NCBI GenBank assembly: GCA_031384605.1
Contig: JANNAT010000141.1
Location: forward strand, 244,995-308,994
DNA: 64,000 nt
Source of the DNA: JANNAT01 sp031384605
GTDB taxonomy: Bacteria; Pseudomonadota; Alphaproteobacteria; Rhodobacterales; Rhodobacteraceae
Direction of reading: 5' to 3'
Shown here: piece after piece, positions 7,336 through 16,267 of the stretch
How the letters are laid out: each line of letters starts with the position of its first letter
How positions within the stretch are numbered: position 1 is the first letter of the stretch
Notes under the pieces: model-generated
What the model saw: the letters and a program-made list of their open reading frames with translations, nothing else
What the model was told of the DNA's origin: nothing
Database searches by the model: none
Position numbers and translations under genes: made by a program

Positions 7336-8772
7336 TTACGCCGCCGATCCGCCGATTGTCAGCCCGCCGATCAGCAGGGTGGGTTGGCCAACCCCCACCG
7401 GCACCCATTGGCCGGCTTTGCCGCAATTGCCGATGCCGGGATCAAGCGCCAGATCATTGCCGATCGCGCGGATTTGTTTCAGCGCCGTCGCGCCATCGCC
7501 GATCAGGGTGGCGCCTTTGACGGCCTCACCGACCACGCCATTGCGCACGCGGTAGGCTTCGGTGCAGCTGAACACGAACTTGCCGTTGGTGATGTCAACC
7601 TGCCCTCCGCCAAAGCCAACGGCATAAATGCCGTCTTTAAGACTGGCCACGATCCCTGCGGGGTCATCGGGGCCGGACAGCATATAGGTGTTGGTCATGC
7701 GCGGCATTGGGATATGGGCAAAGCTTTCGCGCCGCCCGTTGCCTGTGGGGGCTACGCCCATCAGCCGCGCGTTCTGGCGGTCTTGCATATAGCCCACAAG
7801 GCGGCCGTCTTCGATCAGGGTATTTTTGGCCGAAGGTGTGCCTTCGTCATCCACCGAAAGGCTGCCGCGCCGGTCTGGAATCGTGCCGTCATCCAGCACG
7901 GTGACACCGGGGGCTGCAATCATCTGGCCCATCAGGCCAGCGAAGGCCGAGGTTTTCTTGCGGTTGAAATCGCCTTCCAAGCCATGGCCAATCGCTTCGT
8001 GCAGCAAAATGCCGGGCCAACCGGGGCCAAGCACCACATCGAACATGCCAGCGGGGGCTGGCACGGCATCAAGGTTGACCAAAGCTATGCGCAGCGCCTC
8101 GCGCAACAGGGGTTGCCAGTTTTCGGGCTGCAGCAACCGCGCCAGCCCATACCGCCCGCCGCCGCCCGTGCCCCCTTGTTCGCGTTTGCCATGCGCCTCG
8201 ACAATCACCGACACATTCATCCGCGCCATCGGGCGGATATCGGCAAAACGCAGGCCTTCGGGGCGCAGAATTTCGATCTCTTGCAGGCCTGCCGCAAGGG
8301 TGGCCGATACTTGCACCACGCGCGGATCAAGCGCGCGGGCGAAGGCGTCGATTTCCTTCAACAGGTCGATCTTCACTGCAAATGTGGCGTCAGCCATCGG
8401 ATCGGCGTCGCCATAAAGTTTGATATTGGTGCGGGCAGGTGCGGTTGCCATCACCCCACCACCAGCCCCCACCGCCAGCCTTGCTGTCTGCGACGCGCGG
8501 ATAAGCGCGGATTCGGATATTTCGGTGGAATGGGCATAGCCCGCCACTTCGCCGCGCACAGCCCGCAAACCGAACCCTTCGGACGCATCATAGCTGGCGT
8601 TCTTGATGCGGCCATCATCCAGCACAATCGCCTCTGACCGCCGACGCTCCAAAAACAGCTCTCCATCATCTGCCCCAAGTGTGGCGGCGCGCAAGGTGGC
8701 CAGGGCTGCGGCCTCATCCAGATAGGTTTCAAAGGGGCGGAAGGGGGCGTCGGTTTTGGATGCTTCGGTCAT
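7336..8772 (-). CDS. tldD: TldD metalloprotease
   Basis: A 478-residue TldD of the U62/PmbA-TldD family. With TldE it forms a heterodimeric zinc protease that degrades unfolded peptides and matures some RiPPs. The metal-binding HExxxH motif is present as HEAIGH (residues 258-263), preceded by the conserved GPGWPGILL. The C-terminal beta-rich half has the family's GFGGGQVDITNGKFVFSC. The length is normal. No tldE (pmbA) partner is in this window. The methyltransferase gene follows directly in the same direction. Confidence 0.95.
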   Translation of the reverse strand: MTEASKTDAPFRPFETYLDEAAALATLRAATLGADDGELFLERRRSEAIVLDDGRIKNASYDASEGFGLRAVRGEVAGYAHSTEISESALIRASQTARLAVGAGGGVMATAPARTNIKLYGDADPMADATFAVKIDLLKEIDAFARALDPRVVQVSATLAAGLQEIEILRPEGLRFADIRPMARMNVSVIVEAHGKREQGGTGGGGRYGLARLLQPENWQPLLREALRIALVNLDAVPAPAGMFDVVLGPGWPGILLHEAIGHGLEGDFNRKKTSAFAGLMGQMIAAPGVTVLDDGTIPDRRGSLSVDDEGTPSAKNTLIEDGRLVGYMQDRQNARLMGVAPTGNGRRESFAHIPMPRMTNTYMLSGPDDPAGIVASLKDGIYAVGFGGGQVDITNGKFVFSCTEAYRVRNGVVGEAVKGATLIGDGATALKQIRAIGNDLALDPGIGNCGKAGQWVPVGVGQPTLLIGGLTIGGSAA

Positions 8773-8877
8773 TGGGCATGCCTTTCAGGGGGCGGATGGG
8801 CATGGGGAAATGCGATCCGTTCCGGATTAAGGTAAGGCGCGGGGCAGGGCACCGCAAGGCGGGGCGGTTGGGCTGGG

Positions 8878-9186
8878 CTAATTTTGCGGGATTTGCACAA
8901 AGAACGCAACTTCACCCGACCAGATTTTTGGCTGAAACAGCGCTTCATGTCCTTGATCGGGCAGGGTTTCAAAGGCTTTTAGGGCGTTCGTGGCGGCGGA
9001 AAGCTGTTGGCCGAACGCAGATGGGATCACCTGATCGGCATCGCCATGCTGGATCAATAGGGGGGCGTTGCCAAGTCGATCACCTTGACGGCAAACAGCC
9101 CGACGTCTTGCGGCTTTGGGGCGCGATGATGTGGAAAAAACTGCAATTGCGGCTGAAAGGCGAACATTGCGGCCCGTATAATTAGC
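8878..9186 (-). pseudogene. Remnant of an alpha/beta-hydrolase
   Basis: The C-terminal part of the minus-strand frame reads PLLIQHGDADQVIP and then LPDQGHEALFQ, the acid-Asp and catalytic-His blocks of a carboxylesterase/dienelactone-hydrolase-type fold. Upstream the same frame turns into Arg/Ser-rich nonsense, while neighbouring frames carry plausible fragments (for example AVKVIDLATPP), pointing to at least one frameshift. The nucleophile elbow and the N-terminal half are missing. It sits in a 680-base gap between tldD and ctaC; apart from this remnant I see nothing coding there. Confidence 0.6.
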
Positions 9187-9452
9187 TACATTCCACTTGC
9201 TACAGGGCACGGTCGCGCAAGATAGATCATCCTTATAGTCCTTCGGTGTAACACAGCGCCTTGGCGGGATAAGACAATCGCTTTGATTTGCGCCTAATTG
9301 CCCCTGCAAGCGGTCATTTGCCGCAACGGTTTCTCTTGTCTGCTGGCCCCTAATATGGTTTCAGGGCAACCAGAAACAACGGGATTCTGCCCCTGTTCGG
9401 GGTGTGGTCGAAAAAGTGGCGTCAAAGCCGCCCTTTGATACGGGAATTGAAC

Positions 9453-10283
9453 ATGCGTGTTACGTCGATGATGAACGGTATTGCCGCTGCGGGCTTGGGG
9501 TTTTTGACACCGGGGGTGCTGCTGGCACAGGCGTTGGAAACCGTTGGCGTGCCAGTGCCCGGCGGCATAGAACACCAGTTTGCTGCCACAGAACTGGCGC
9601 GCGATCTGCAATGGCTGGATTACTGGGTTCTGGTGATCATGACGGCCATCGTGGTTTTTGTGACTGTGCTGTTGGGCATCATTGCCGTGCGGTTCAACCG
9701 CAAAGCCAACCCGACGCCCGCGACGTTCACCCATAATTCGGCGCTTGAAATTGCCTGGACGATTGTGCCGATCCTGATTTTGGTGGCCATCGGCTCGTTC
9801 TCGCTGCCCGCGCTGTACAAGCAGCAAGAAATCCCTGTCGCCGATATCACGATCAAAGCCACTGGAAACCAGTGGTATTGGAATTACGAATACGTCGAGG
9901 ACGGTGTCAGCTTTGACAGCTTCATGTTGGAAAAAGCCAAGCTGGTTGAGAACGGCTATAAGGAAAGCGATTACCTTTTGGCCACCGATACTGCCGTGGT
10001 TATTCCAATCGGCAAGACCATCGTGATGCAGGTCACCGGGTCTGATGTGATCCATGCCTGGGCCATGCCTGCCTTTGGGGTGATGCAATCGGGCGTGCCC
10101 GGACGGTTGGGTCAGTTGTGGTTCAAGGCCGAACGCGAAGGCATTTACTTTGGCCAGTGCACCAATATCTGCGGCAAAGACCACGCCTATATGCCGATCA
10201 CGGTAAAAGTCGTGTCGCAAGAGGTTTACGACAAATGGCTGGAAGGTGCCAAGGCGGGCAATCTGCAATTGGCTGCAAACTGA
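9453..10283 (+). CDS. ctaC: Cytochrome c oxidase subunit II
   Basis: A 276-residue CuA-bearing subunit of the aa3-type oxidase. A signal peptide (about 1-25), two membrane helices (about 55-80 and 97-122), then a periplasmic cupredoxin domain with the aromatic patch NQWYWNYEY for electron entry. The CuA ligands are His201, Cys236, Cys240, His244 and Met247. The motif reads C-T-N-I-C instead of the usual C-S-E-x-C, so the Glu that also helps bind Mg/Mn at the subunit interface is Asn. I use the ATG of MRVTSMMNG because upstream codons lack a ribosome site. It leads the cta operon. Confidence 0.96.
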   Translation: MRVTSMMNGIAAAGLGFLTPGVLLAQALETVGVPVPGGIEHQFAATELARDLQWLDYWVLVIMTAIVVFVTVLLGIIAVRFNRKANPTPATFTHNSALEIAWTIVPILILVAIGSFSLPALYKQQEIPVADITIKATGNQWYWNYEYVEDGVSFDSFMLEKAKLVENGYKESDYLLATDTAVVIPIGKTIVMQVTGSDVIHAWAMPAFGVMQSGVPGRLGQLWFKAEREGIYFGQCTNICGKDHAYMPITVKVVSQEVYDKWLEGAKAGNLQLAAN

Positions 10284-10363
10284 TCCGCCTTTGGTCTTGA
10301 TCTGAAAGATGCGCAATTGGTCCCCCCGCCGGGGCCCTTGCTACCCCGGAAAGTAGGATGCCC

Positions 10364-11296
10364 ATGACCGATATCCGGTCTGTTGATGTGCCGCGCGAAG
10401 CGGGGTTTGGCGATTTTGTGCAGCTGTTAAAGCCGCGCGTAATGTCGCTTGTGGTGTTCACCGCGCTTGTCGGATTACTTGTTGCCCCCAACGGGTTGCA
10501 CCCGATTGAGGCGTTTGCCGCGATTTTGTTTATCGCCTTGGGCGCGGGTGCGTCGGGTGCGCTGAATATGTGGTGGGACGCCGATATTGATGCCGTGATG
10601 CGCCGCACCCAAAACCGACCCGTGCCATCGGGCATGGTGCAGCCGGGCGAAGCACTGGCGGTTGGGCTGGCATTGTCGGGCATTTCGGTTGTCATGCTTT
10701 GGCTTTCGACGAATGCCGTCGCTGCCGGATTGTTGGCGTTTACGATCTTTTTCTATGCTGTCGTCTATTCGATGTGGCTGAAACGCCTGACGCCACAGAA
10801 CATCGTGATCGGAGGGGCGGCAGGGGCCTTCCCGCCGATGATTGGTTGGGTTTGTGCGACGGGGTCGGTTTCGATCGAGGCCGTGTTGATGTTTATGCTG
10901 ATTTTCATGTGGACGCCGCCGCATTTCTGGGCGCTGGCGCTGTTCATGAAGGAAGATTACCACACCGCAGGCGTGCCGATGCTGACCGTGACGCATGGCC
11001 GCAAATCAACGCGGGCGCATATTCTGGTTTACACCGTGTTGCTGACCCCGTTTGCGATTGGCACGGCGTTCACCTCTATTGGTGGTCCGGTATATCTTGC
11101 TGTTGCAACCGTGCTAAGTGCTGAATTCCTGCGCGGTGCCTACCGTATCTGGCGTCGGGATGAGGCGGTGGCCGAAGCGGATAAATACAAGGTCGAAAAA
11201 TCGGTGTTCCGCTTTTCGCTGTTGTATCTGTTCTTACTGTTTGGGGCGTTGTTGGCCGAGGCTGCGTTGCGCCCTTATGGATTAGGGGGCTGGTAG
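10364..11296 (+). CDS. ctaB: Protoheme IX farnesyltransferase (haem O synthase)
   Basis: A UbiA-family membrane prenyltransferase that attaches farnesyl to haem B to make haem O, the precursor of haem A for the oxidase. The aspartate motif NMWWDADIDAVMRRTQNRP and a second polar loop (HGRKSTRAHI) are present, with about nine membrane segments. Two ATGs lie 6 bases apart; the AGTAGG Shine-Dalgarno (10352-10357) touches the first but is well spaced for the second (10364), which I prefer. It stops one base before the next gene. The order ctaC-ctaB-orf-ctaG-ctaE is that of Paracoccus and Rhodobacter. Confidence 0.96.
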   Translation: MTDIRSVDVPREAGFGDFVQLLKPRVMSLVVFTALVGLLVAPNGLHPIEAFAAILFIALGAGASGALNMWWDADIDAVMRRTQNRPVPSGMVQPGEALAVGLALSGISVVMLWLSTNAVAAGLLAFTIFFYAVVYSMWLKRLTPQNIVIGGAAGAFPPMIGWVCATGSVSIEAVLMFMLIFMWTPPHFWALALFMKEDYHTAGVPMLTVTHGRKSTRAHILVYTVLLTPFAIGTAFTSIGGPVYLAVATVLSAEFLRGAYRIWRRDEAVAEADKYKVEKSVFRFSLLYLFLLFGALLAEAALRPYGLGGW

Positions 11297-11488
11297 ATGT
11301 CTTTTCAACCTGAACATGAAATTCACCGCCGCAGGTTCTCGCGCAATCTTGGTGTGGGGCTGGCATTGGCCGCATTCATTGCGCTGGTGTTTGCCCTGAC
11401 GGTCGTCAAGGTAACGCGCGGCACGTCGATGCAAGGCTATGATCATGTGGTGCAGCCAGAAATGGCTCCGGCAGGAACAACGCCATGA
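11297..11488 (+). CDS. CoxF-like small membrane protein of the oxidase operon
   Basis: A 63-residue protein with a polar N-terminus (EHEIHRRRFSRN), one membrane helix (about 18-40, LGVGLALAAFIALVFALTVV) and a short periplasmic tail. A small frame of this kind lies between ctaB and ctaG in many Rhodobacterales and is annotated there as a cytochrome oxidase assembly protein, CoxF. It begins directly after the ctaB stop and overlaps the ctaG start by 4 bases (ATGA), so translation is probably coupled. Its biochemical role is unknown. Confidence 0.8.
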   Translation: MSFQPEHEIHRRRFSRNLGVGLALAAFIALVFALTVVKVTRGTSMQGYDHVVQPEMAPAGTTP

Positions 11489-12054
11489 CCCCGCAAAAGA
11501 AAACCGCGTTTGGTCTGTTGGGCGTGGCGATTACGATGTTGTCTCTCAGTTTTGCCGCCGTGCCGTTTTACGATTGGTTCTGCCGCGTGACGGGCTATGC
11601 GGGCACAACATCTGTGGCGAGCAGTGTTCCTGATACGATTCTGGAACAAACCCATACCATCCGCTTTGATGCGTCGCTGCAGGCTGGCATGCCGTGGGAA
11701 TTCAAACCCCAACAAACCAAGATGACCCTGCGGATCGGTGAAAATGGGCTGGCGTTTTATGAGGCCTATAATCCAACCGACCGCGTCATTGCAGGCACCG
11801 CCAGCTATAACGTGATGCCCGATCAGGCGGGGGGCTATTTCACCAAGATCGAATGTTTCTGCTTTACCGAGCAGGTGTTGCAGCCAGGTGAACGGGTGGT
11901 CATGCCGGTGTCGTTTTATGTTGATCCCGCGATCATGGATGATCCCGAAGCGAAACTGATCCGGGAAATCACGTTATCTTATACTTTTCACGAAACACCG
12001 CTGCCCGAAGACCAAGCGGCCCTTGCCCCCGCCATTGCAAAGCCGATAAACTGA
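11485..12054 (+). CDS. ctaG: Cytochrome c oxidase assembly protein CtaG (Cox11 family)
   Basis: A 189-residue copper chaperone that delivers Cu to the CuB site of subunit I. It has one N-terminal membrane anchor (about 9-28) followed by VPFYDWFCRVTGYAG and a periplasmic immunoglobulin-like domain. The copper-binding pair is in IECFCFTEQ, and a conserved Cys also lies just after the anchor (WFCRVTG). The length is normal. It is translated from an ATG overlapping the preceding small gene. Confidence 0.96.
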   Translation: MTPQKKTAFGLLGVAITMLSLSFAAVPFYDWFCRVTGYAGTTSVASSVPDTILEQTHTIRFDASLQAGMPWEFKPQQTKMTLRIGENGLAFYEAYNPTDRVIAGTASYNVMPDQAGGYFTKIECFCFTEQVLQPGERVVMPVSFYVDPAIMDDPEAKLIREITLSYTFHETPLPEDQAALAPAIAKPIN

Positions 12055-12081
12055 CATCGAACGATACGAAGGACGCCAAAC

Positions 12082-12876
12082 ATGGCCCATGCCAAGAACC
12101 ACGATTACCACATTCTGCCACCGTCGATCTGGCCGTTCTTTGGTGCGGTATCGGCGTTTATCATGCTGTTCGGCGCGGTTCTGTGGATGCACGGATCGGC
12201 CCCCTACATGGGGCTGATCGGCTTTGCAGGTGTGCTTTACACCATGTTCGCCTGGTGGTCCGAAGTGGTGCATGAAGGTGAGACCGGCGATCACACGCCC
12301 GTTGTGCGCATTGGCCTGCGCTATGGGTTCATCATGTCCGAAGTGATGTTCTTTTCGGCGTGGTTCTGGACGTTCTTCAAACACGCGCTTTATCCGATGG
12401 GCCCAATGTCACCCCTGGTTGATGGCGTTTGGCCGCCGGAAGGCATTGCTACCTTTGATCCGTGGCACCTGCCCTTGATCAACACGTTGATTTTGCTGCT
12501 GTCGGGGTGTGCCGCCACTTGGGCCCACCACGCGCTGGTGCATGACAACAACAACCGCAAAGACATCAAAACCGGGTTGATCCTTGCGATCGTTCTGGGG
12601 GCGCTGTTTACGGCGTTTCAGGCCTATGAATACAGCCATGCGGCCTTTGGCTTTGCGGGCAATATCTATGGCGCGTCGTTCTTCATGGCGACGGGGTTTC
12701 ATGGTTTTCACGTGCTGATCGGCACGATTTTTCTGACGGTCTGTCTGATCCGGGTCTACAAAGGCCATTTCACCGCTGAGCGTCATATCGGGTTTGAGGC
12801 CGCCGCCTGGTATTGGCACTTTGTGGATGTGGTCTGGTTGTTCCTGTTCGCCGCCATTTACGTCTGGGGCCAGTAG
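12082..12876 (+). CDS. ctaE: Cytochrome c oxidase subunit III
   Basis: A 264-residue, seven-helix subunit that stabilises the aa3 oxidase core. Family hallmarks are HDYHILPPSIWPF at the N-terminus, the FFSAWFWTFF and EVVHEGETGDHT segments, the GFHGFHVLIGT motif and the C-terminal AAWYWHFVDVVWLFLF. A GAAGGA Shine-Dalgarno (12069-12074) precedes the ATG. It is the last structural oxidase gene here; subunit I (ctaD) is not in the window, as is common in Rhodobacterales, where ctaD is elsewhere. Confidence 0.97.
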   Translation: MAHAKNHDYHILPPSIWPFFGAVSAFIMLFGAVLWMHGSAPYMGLIGFAGVLYTMFAWWSEVVHEGETGDHTPVVRIGLRYGFIMSEVMFFSAWFWTFFKHALYPMGPMSPLVDGVWPPEGIATFDPWHLPLINTLILLLSGCAATWAHHALVHDNNNRKDIKTGLILAIVLGALFTAFQAYEYSHAAFGFAGNIYGASFFMATGFHGFHVLIGTIFLTVCLIRVYKGHFTAERHIGFEAAAWYWHFVDVVWLFLFAAIYVWGQ

Positions 12877-12897
12877 GCTTTGACCAAAAGTTTAAGG

Positions 12898-12923
12898 CGC
12901 GGGTCAGGTTTGGCCCGCGTTTT
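12898..12923 (+). terminator. Terminator or attenuator between ctaE and surf1
   Basis: CGCGGG (12898-12903) pairs with CCCGCG (12914-12919) and is followed by TTTT. It lies 20 bases after the ctaE stop and just before the SURF1 gene, so it may reduce read-through from the oxidase genes into the downstream run. Confidence 0.55.
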
Positions 12924-12941
12924 CCGTTTCAAGGGATGGCA

Positions 12942-13613
12942 ATGAACCTTCGGATAGCCTCGGCGCTGGTGCTTGGTTTGGCGGGCGTAAGTTTGCTGTG
13001 CGGCCTTGGCATCTGGCAGGTTCAGCGCATGTATGAAAAGCGGGTGCAACTGGACGCGATGACGGCTGGCATCAGCGTTCGGGCGGTTGCCGTGCCTGCG
13101 CAGTTTGATCCCGTAAAAGACCGCTATCGTCCCATCACTGTTGCAGGCCGCTTTACCGGCGAGACGCTTTATGTGCTGTCGGGCAAGCCGATGATCGGGG
13201 CGGGGGTTCAAGTGATTTCGGTGCTGCAAACCACCGACAACCGCCGGCTGCTGATTGATCGCGGGTTTTTGAAAGATGACGACAAAGCCCGCGCGCTGAC
13301 CGCCACCGATGTGGAAATCCTTGGCAATCTGATGTGGCCGCGCGACAGCAATCAATACACCCCGCCGCCAGATCCCAAAACCGGCCTGTGGTTTGGCCGT
13401 GATGCGGTGGCGATGGCGGCGAAATTGAAGACCGAAGCCGTGATAATTGTCGCCCGCACCGCAACTGGTGACGGGATAGAGGCGATGCCGGTTGATACAT
13501 CCTCTATACCCAATGATCATTGGGGCTATGCCATCACATGGTTTTCACTGGCCTTTGTCTGGGCAGTGATGACAGTGGCACTGGTCTGGCATATCAGGCG
13601 ACAAAAGGCTTAA
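12942..13613 (+). CDS. SURF1 family oxidase biogenesis protein
   Basis: A 223-residue protein with a membrane helix at each end (about 4-25 and 195-216) around a periplasmic domain, the SURF1 layout. Hallmarks are GIWQVQRMYEKR after helix 1, YRPITVAGRF and LLIDRGFLKDD. It helps insert haem A into subunit I. Two close ATGs exist; AAGGGA at 12931-12936 overlaps the first and is well placed for the second, so I start at MNLRIAS. It lies between ctaE and thrC in one orientation. Confidence 0.92.
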   Translation: MNLRIASALVLGLAGVSLLCGLGIWQVQRMYEKRVQLDAMTAGISVRAVAVPAQFDPVKDRYRPITVAGRFTGETLYVLSGKPMIGAGVQVISVLQTTDNRRLLIDRGFLKDDDKARALTATDVEILGNLMWPRDSNQYTPPPDPKTGLWFGRDAVAMAAKLKTEAVIIVARTATGDGIEAMPVDTSSIPNDHWGYAITWFSLAFVWAVMTVALVWHIRRQKA

Positions 13614-13622
13614 GGGTTGGCG

Positions 13623-15008
13623 ATGCGGTATATCTCAACACGGGGGCAGGCCCCGGTTCTGACGTTTGAACAGGCGATGATGACGGGGCTGGCGCGTGAT
13701 GGCGGGCTTTATGTGCCGGAAACGGTGCCGGTGTTCAGCCATACCGATATCGCCGCGATGGCGGGGCAAAGTTATGAAGACATCGCGTTTCGGGTGATGC
13801 GGCCCTATCTGGGCGATACGTTTGGCGACGATGAATTTCGCGGGCTGATTGCGGCGGCCTATGCAGGATTTGGCCACGCCGCGCGTGCGCCGCTGGTGCA
13901 ACTGGCCCCCAATCATTTCTTGCTGGAACTGTTTCACGGCCCGACGTTGGCGTTCAAAGATTTCGCCATGCAGCTGATCGGCCAGATGATGCAGGCGGCC
14001 TTGGCCAAGACGGGGCAGCGGGTTACCATCGTGGGGGCCACATCGGGCGATACCGGATCAGCGGCGATGGAGGCGTTTCGCGGGCTTTCGTCAGTTGATC
14101 TGTTCATCTTGTATCCGCATGGCCGGGTATCAGACGTGCAGCGCCGCCAGATGACCACACCGTCAGAGGCAAACGTGCACGCGCTGGCGATGGACGGCGA
14201 TTTTGACGATGCCCAGGCGCGGGTCAAAGACATGTTCAACGATTTCGCCTTTCGCGATGGCGTGCGGCTGGCGGGGGTGAACAGCATTAACTGGGCGCGG
14301 GTGTTGGCGCAGGTGGTCTATTACTTCATCGCCGCCGACAGCTTGGGTGCCCCGCATCGCGCGGTATCTTTCACCGTGCCCACAGGCAATTTTGGTGACA
14401 TCTTTGCAGGCTATATTGCCCGCAAGATGGGTCTGCCGATTGAAAAACTGGTGATCGCCACCAACCACAACGACATCCTGCACCGCGCGATCAGCACGGG
14501 CGATTATGTGACCGATGGGGTCAAACCCTCGATCAGCCCGTCGATGGATATTCAGGTCAGTTCCAACTTTGAACGTGCGCTCTTTGATGCCTATGGCCGC
14601 GATGGGGCTGCGGTAACGGCGCTGATGACAGAGCTGCGCGCCGGTGGATTTCATATCAGCCAAGGGGCCATGCAAAGCTTGCGCGATACCTTTGCGTCGG
14701 GGCGCTGTTCCGAGGAAGAAACCCGCGCCACCATCACGCGCTTTTATGCCCAAACCGGCGAAATCCTGTGCCCGCATTCCGCCGTTGGCGTGCATGTGGC
14801 CGAACACCACCTAGGCCCAACTCCAATGATCACCCTTGCGACGGCGCATCCGGCAAAGTTCCCGGATGCCGTTCAGGCGGCGATCGGCACGCGGCCAGTT
14901 TTGCCCACGCGTATGGCCGATCTGTTTGAACGCGATGAACGCGTGACACGGGTGCCGAATGATCTAGGGTCCTTGCAACAGTTAATCCTTGAAAGGATCG
15001 CGCGTTGA
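13623..15008 (+). CDS. thrC: Threonine synthase
   Basis: A 461-residue PLP enzyme of fold type II that converts O-phosphohomoserine to threonine. Visible blocks are the N-terminal MRYISTRGQAP, the PLP-lysine segment GPTLAFKDFAMQ (Lys just after Phe), the phosphate-binding loop VGATSGDTGSAA, and FTVPTGNFGDIFAGY. It belongs to the long bacterial/yeast-type class. Its stop overlaps the TTG start of the M16 peptidase gene by 4 bases; the pair thrC-M16 is a common alphaproteobacterial arrangement with no obvious functional link. Confidence 0.97.
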   Translation: MRYISTRGQAPVLTFEQAMMTGLARDGGLYVPETVPVFSHTDIAAMAGQSYEDIAFRVMRPYLGDTFGDDEFRGLIAAAYAGFGHAARAPLVQLAPNHFLLELFHGPTLAFKDFAMQLIGQMMQAALAKTGQRVTIVGATSGDTGSAAMEAFRGLSSVDLFILYPHGRVSDVQRRQMTTPSEANVHALAMDGDFDDAQARVKDMFNDFAFRDGVRLAGVNSINWARVLAQVVYYFIAADSLGAPHRAVSFTVPTGNFGDIFAGYIARKMGLPIEKLVIATNHNDILHRAISTGDYVTDGVKPSISPSMDIQVSSNFERALFDAYGRDGAAVTALMTELRAGGFHISQGAMQSLRDTFASGRCSEEETRATITRFYAQTGEILCPHSAVGVHVAEHHLGPTPMITLATAHPAKFPDAVQAAIGTRPVLPTRMADLFERDERVTRVPNDLGSLQQLILERIAR

Positions 15009-16264
15009 CGCTTCGCCTGACAACTTTGCCCAACGGCTTTCGCATCGTCACCGAACATATGCCGGGGCTGAAATCGGCCTCTGCCGGGGTATGGGTAATG
15101 GCAGGCGGGCGGCATGAACGCGCAAACCAGAACGGCATCGCGCATTTTCTGGAACATATGGCGTTCAAAGGCACCAAGCGGCGCAGCAGTCTGCAAATTG
15201 CCGAGGAAATCGAAGACGTTGGCGGCTATATCAACGCCTATACCAGCCGCGAAATGACGGCCTATTACGCCCGCGTGTTGGAAAAAGATGTGGGCCTCGC
15301 GCTGGATGTAATTGGCGACATCGTGTTGAACCCGGCTTTTGACAAAAAGGAAATCGAGGTTGAACGCCATGTGATCTTGCAGGAAATCGGGCAAGCGCTG
15401 GATACGCCCGACGATATCATTTTCGATTGGCTGCAAGAGGTCAGCTATCCCGATCAGGCGTTTGGCCGCACCATTCTTGGGCCATCGGAGCGGGTCAGCG
15501 CCTTCAGCCGCGCCGATCTGAAGGCGTTTGTGGCCCAGCACTACGGCCCCGGCCAGATGATTCTGGCGGCTGCCGGTGGCGTGAACCATGATGAGATCGT
15601 GGCGCAAGCGACCGAGATTTTTAGCGCCATGAAGGCCAAACCCGCCACCACCTTTCAACCCGCCGCGTTCAAAGGCACCGAACGGCGCGAAGTGAAAGAT
15701 CTGGAACAGGTGCATTTCGCCATGGCGTTTGATGCGCCGGGCTATCGCCACCCTGATGTCTACACAGCCCAAGTGTATTCGATGACGATGGGCGGCGGCA
15801 TGTCCAGCCGCCTGTTCCAAAAGGTGCGCGAAGAACGCGGGCTGTGCTATTCGATCTTTGCCCAGTCGGGGGCCTATGAAGACACAGGGCAAATCACCAT
15901 TTATGCAGGCACCTCTGCCGATGAAATAGGGGAGCTGACCCAGATCACCATGGATGAATTGAAACGCGCCGCCGATGATATGTCCGAAGCCGAAGTCGCC
16001 CGTGCCCGCGTGCAGATCAAGGCGGGCATGCTGATGGGGCTGGAAAGCCCGTCCAGCCGCGCCGAACGCATCGCACGCCTGCTTGCGATCTATGGACGCG
16101 TGCCCGATCTGGACGAGGCCATCGCGCGGATTGATGCGGTAACGATGGCCGATGTGCGCCGCTATGCGGGTGAAATGGCAGGGGCGGATACGGCGCTGGC
16201 GCTTTACGGTCCGGTCTCAAAGGCCCCGGGGCTTGAGGAGATACGCAAGCGTCTTGCGGCCTGA
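15005..16264 (+). CDS. M16 family zinc peptidase (mitochondrial-processing-peptidase-like)
   Basis: A 419-residue pitrilysin-family peptidase of the PqqL/MPP-beta type. The inverted zinc motif HxxEH is HFLEH (His47, Glu50, His51) and the third ligand is Glu127, exactly 76 residues on, in VERHVILQEIGQ. The second domain has GMSSRLFQKVREERGLCYSI, the typical glycine-rich substrate-binding region. The start is TTG, overlapping the thrC stop, and implies translational coupling. The native substrate is unknown; there is no signal peptide, so it is probably cytoplasmic. Confidence 0.92.
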   Translation: MTLRLTTLPNGFRIVTEHMPGLKSASAGVWVMAGGRHERANQNGIAHFLEHMAFKGTKRRSSLQIAEEIEDVGGYINAYTSREMTAYYARVLEKDVGLALDVIGDIVLNPAFDKKEIEVERHVILQEIGQALDTPDDIIFDWLQEVSYPDQAFGRTILGPSERVSAFSRADLKAFVAQHYGPGQMILAAAGGVNHDEIVAQATEIFSAMKAKPATTFQPAAFKGTERREVKDLEQVHFAMAFDAPGYRHPDVYTAQVYSMTMGGGMSSRLFQKVREERGLCYSIFAQSGAYEDTGQITIYAGTSADEIGELTQITMDELKRAADDMSEAEVARARVQIKAGMLMGLESPSSRAERIARLLAIYGRVPDLDEAIARIDAVTMADVRRYAGEMAGADTALALYGPVSKAPGLEEIRKRLAA

Positions 16265-16267
16265 GCC

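Noticed and set aside
7213..8637. 474-codon open frame on the plus strand
   Set aside because: It lies opposite tldD, whose HExxxH and family blocks are clear; composition (His, Gln, Arg) is that of a shadow frame.
9310..9452. Strong promoter for the cta operon
   Set aside because: A good -10 (TAATAT, 9351-9356) exists, but no acceptable -35 lies 16-18 bases upstream, so I did not list it.
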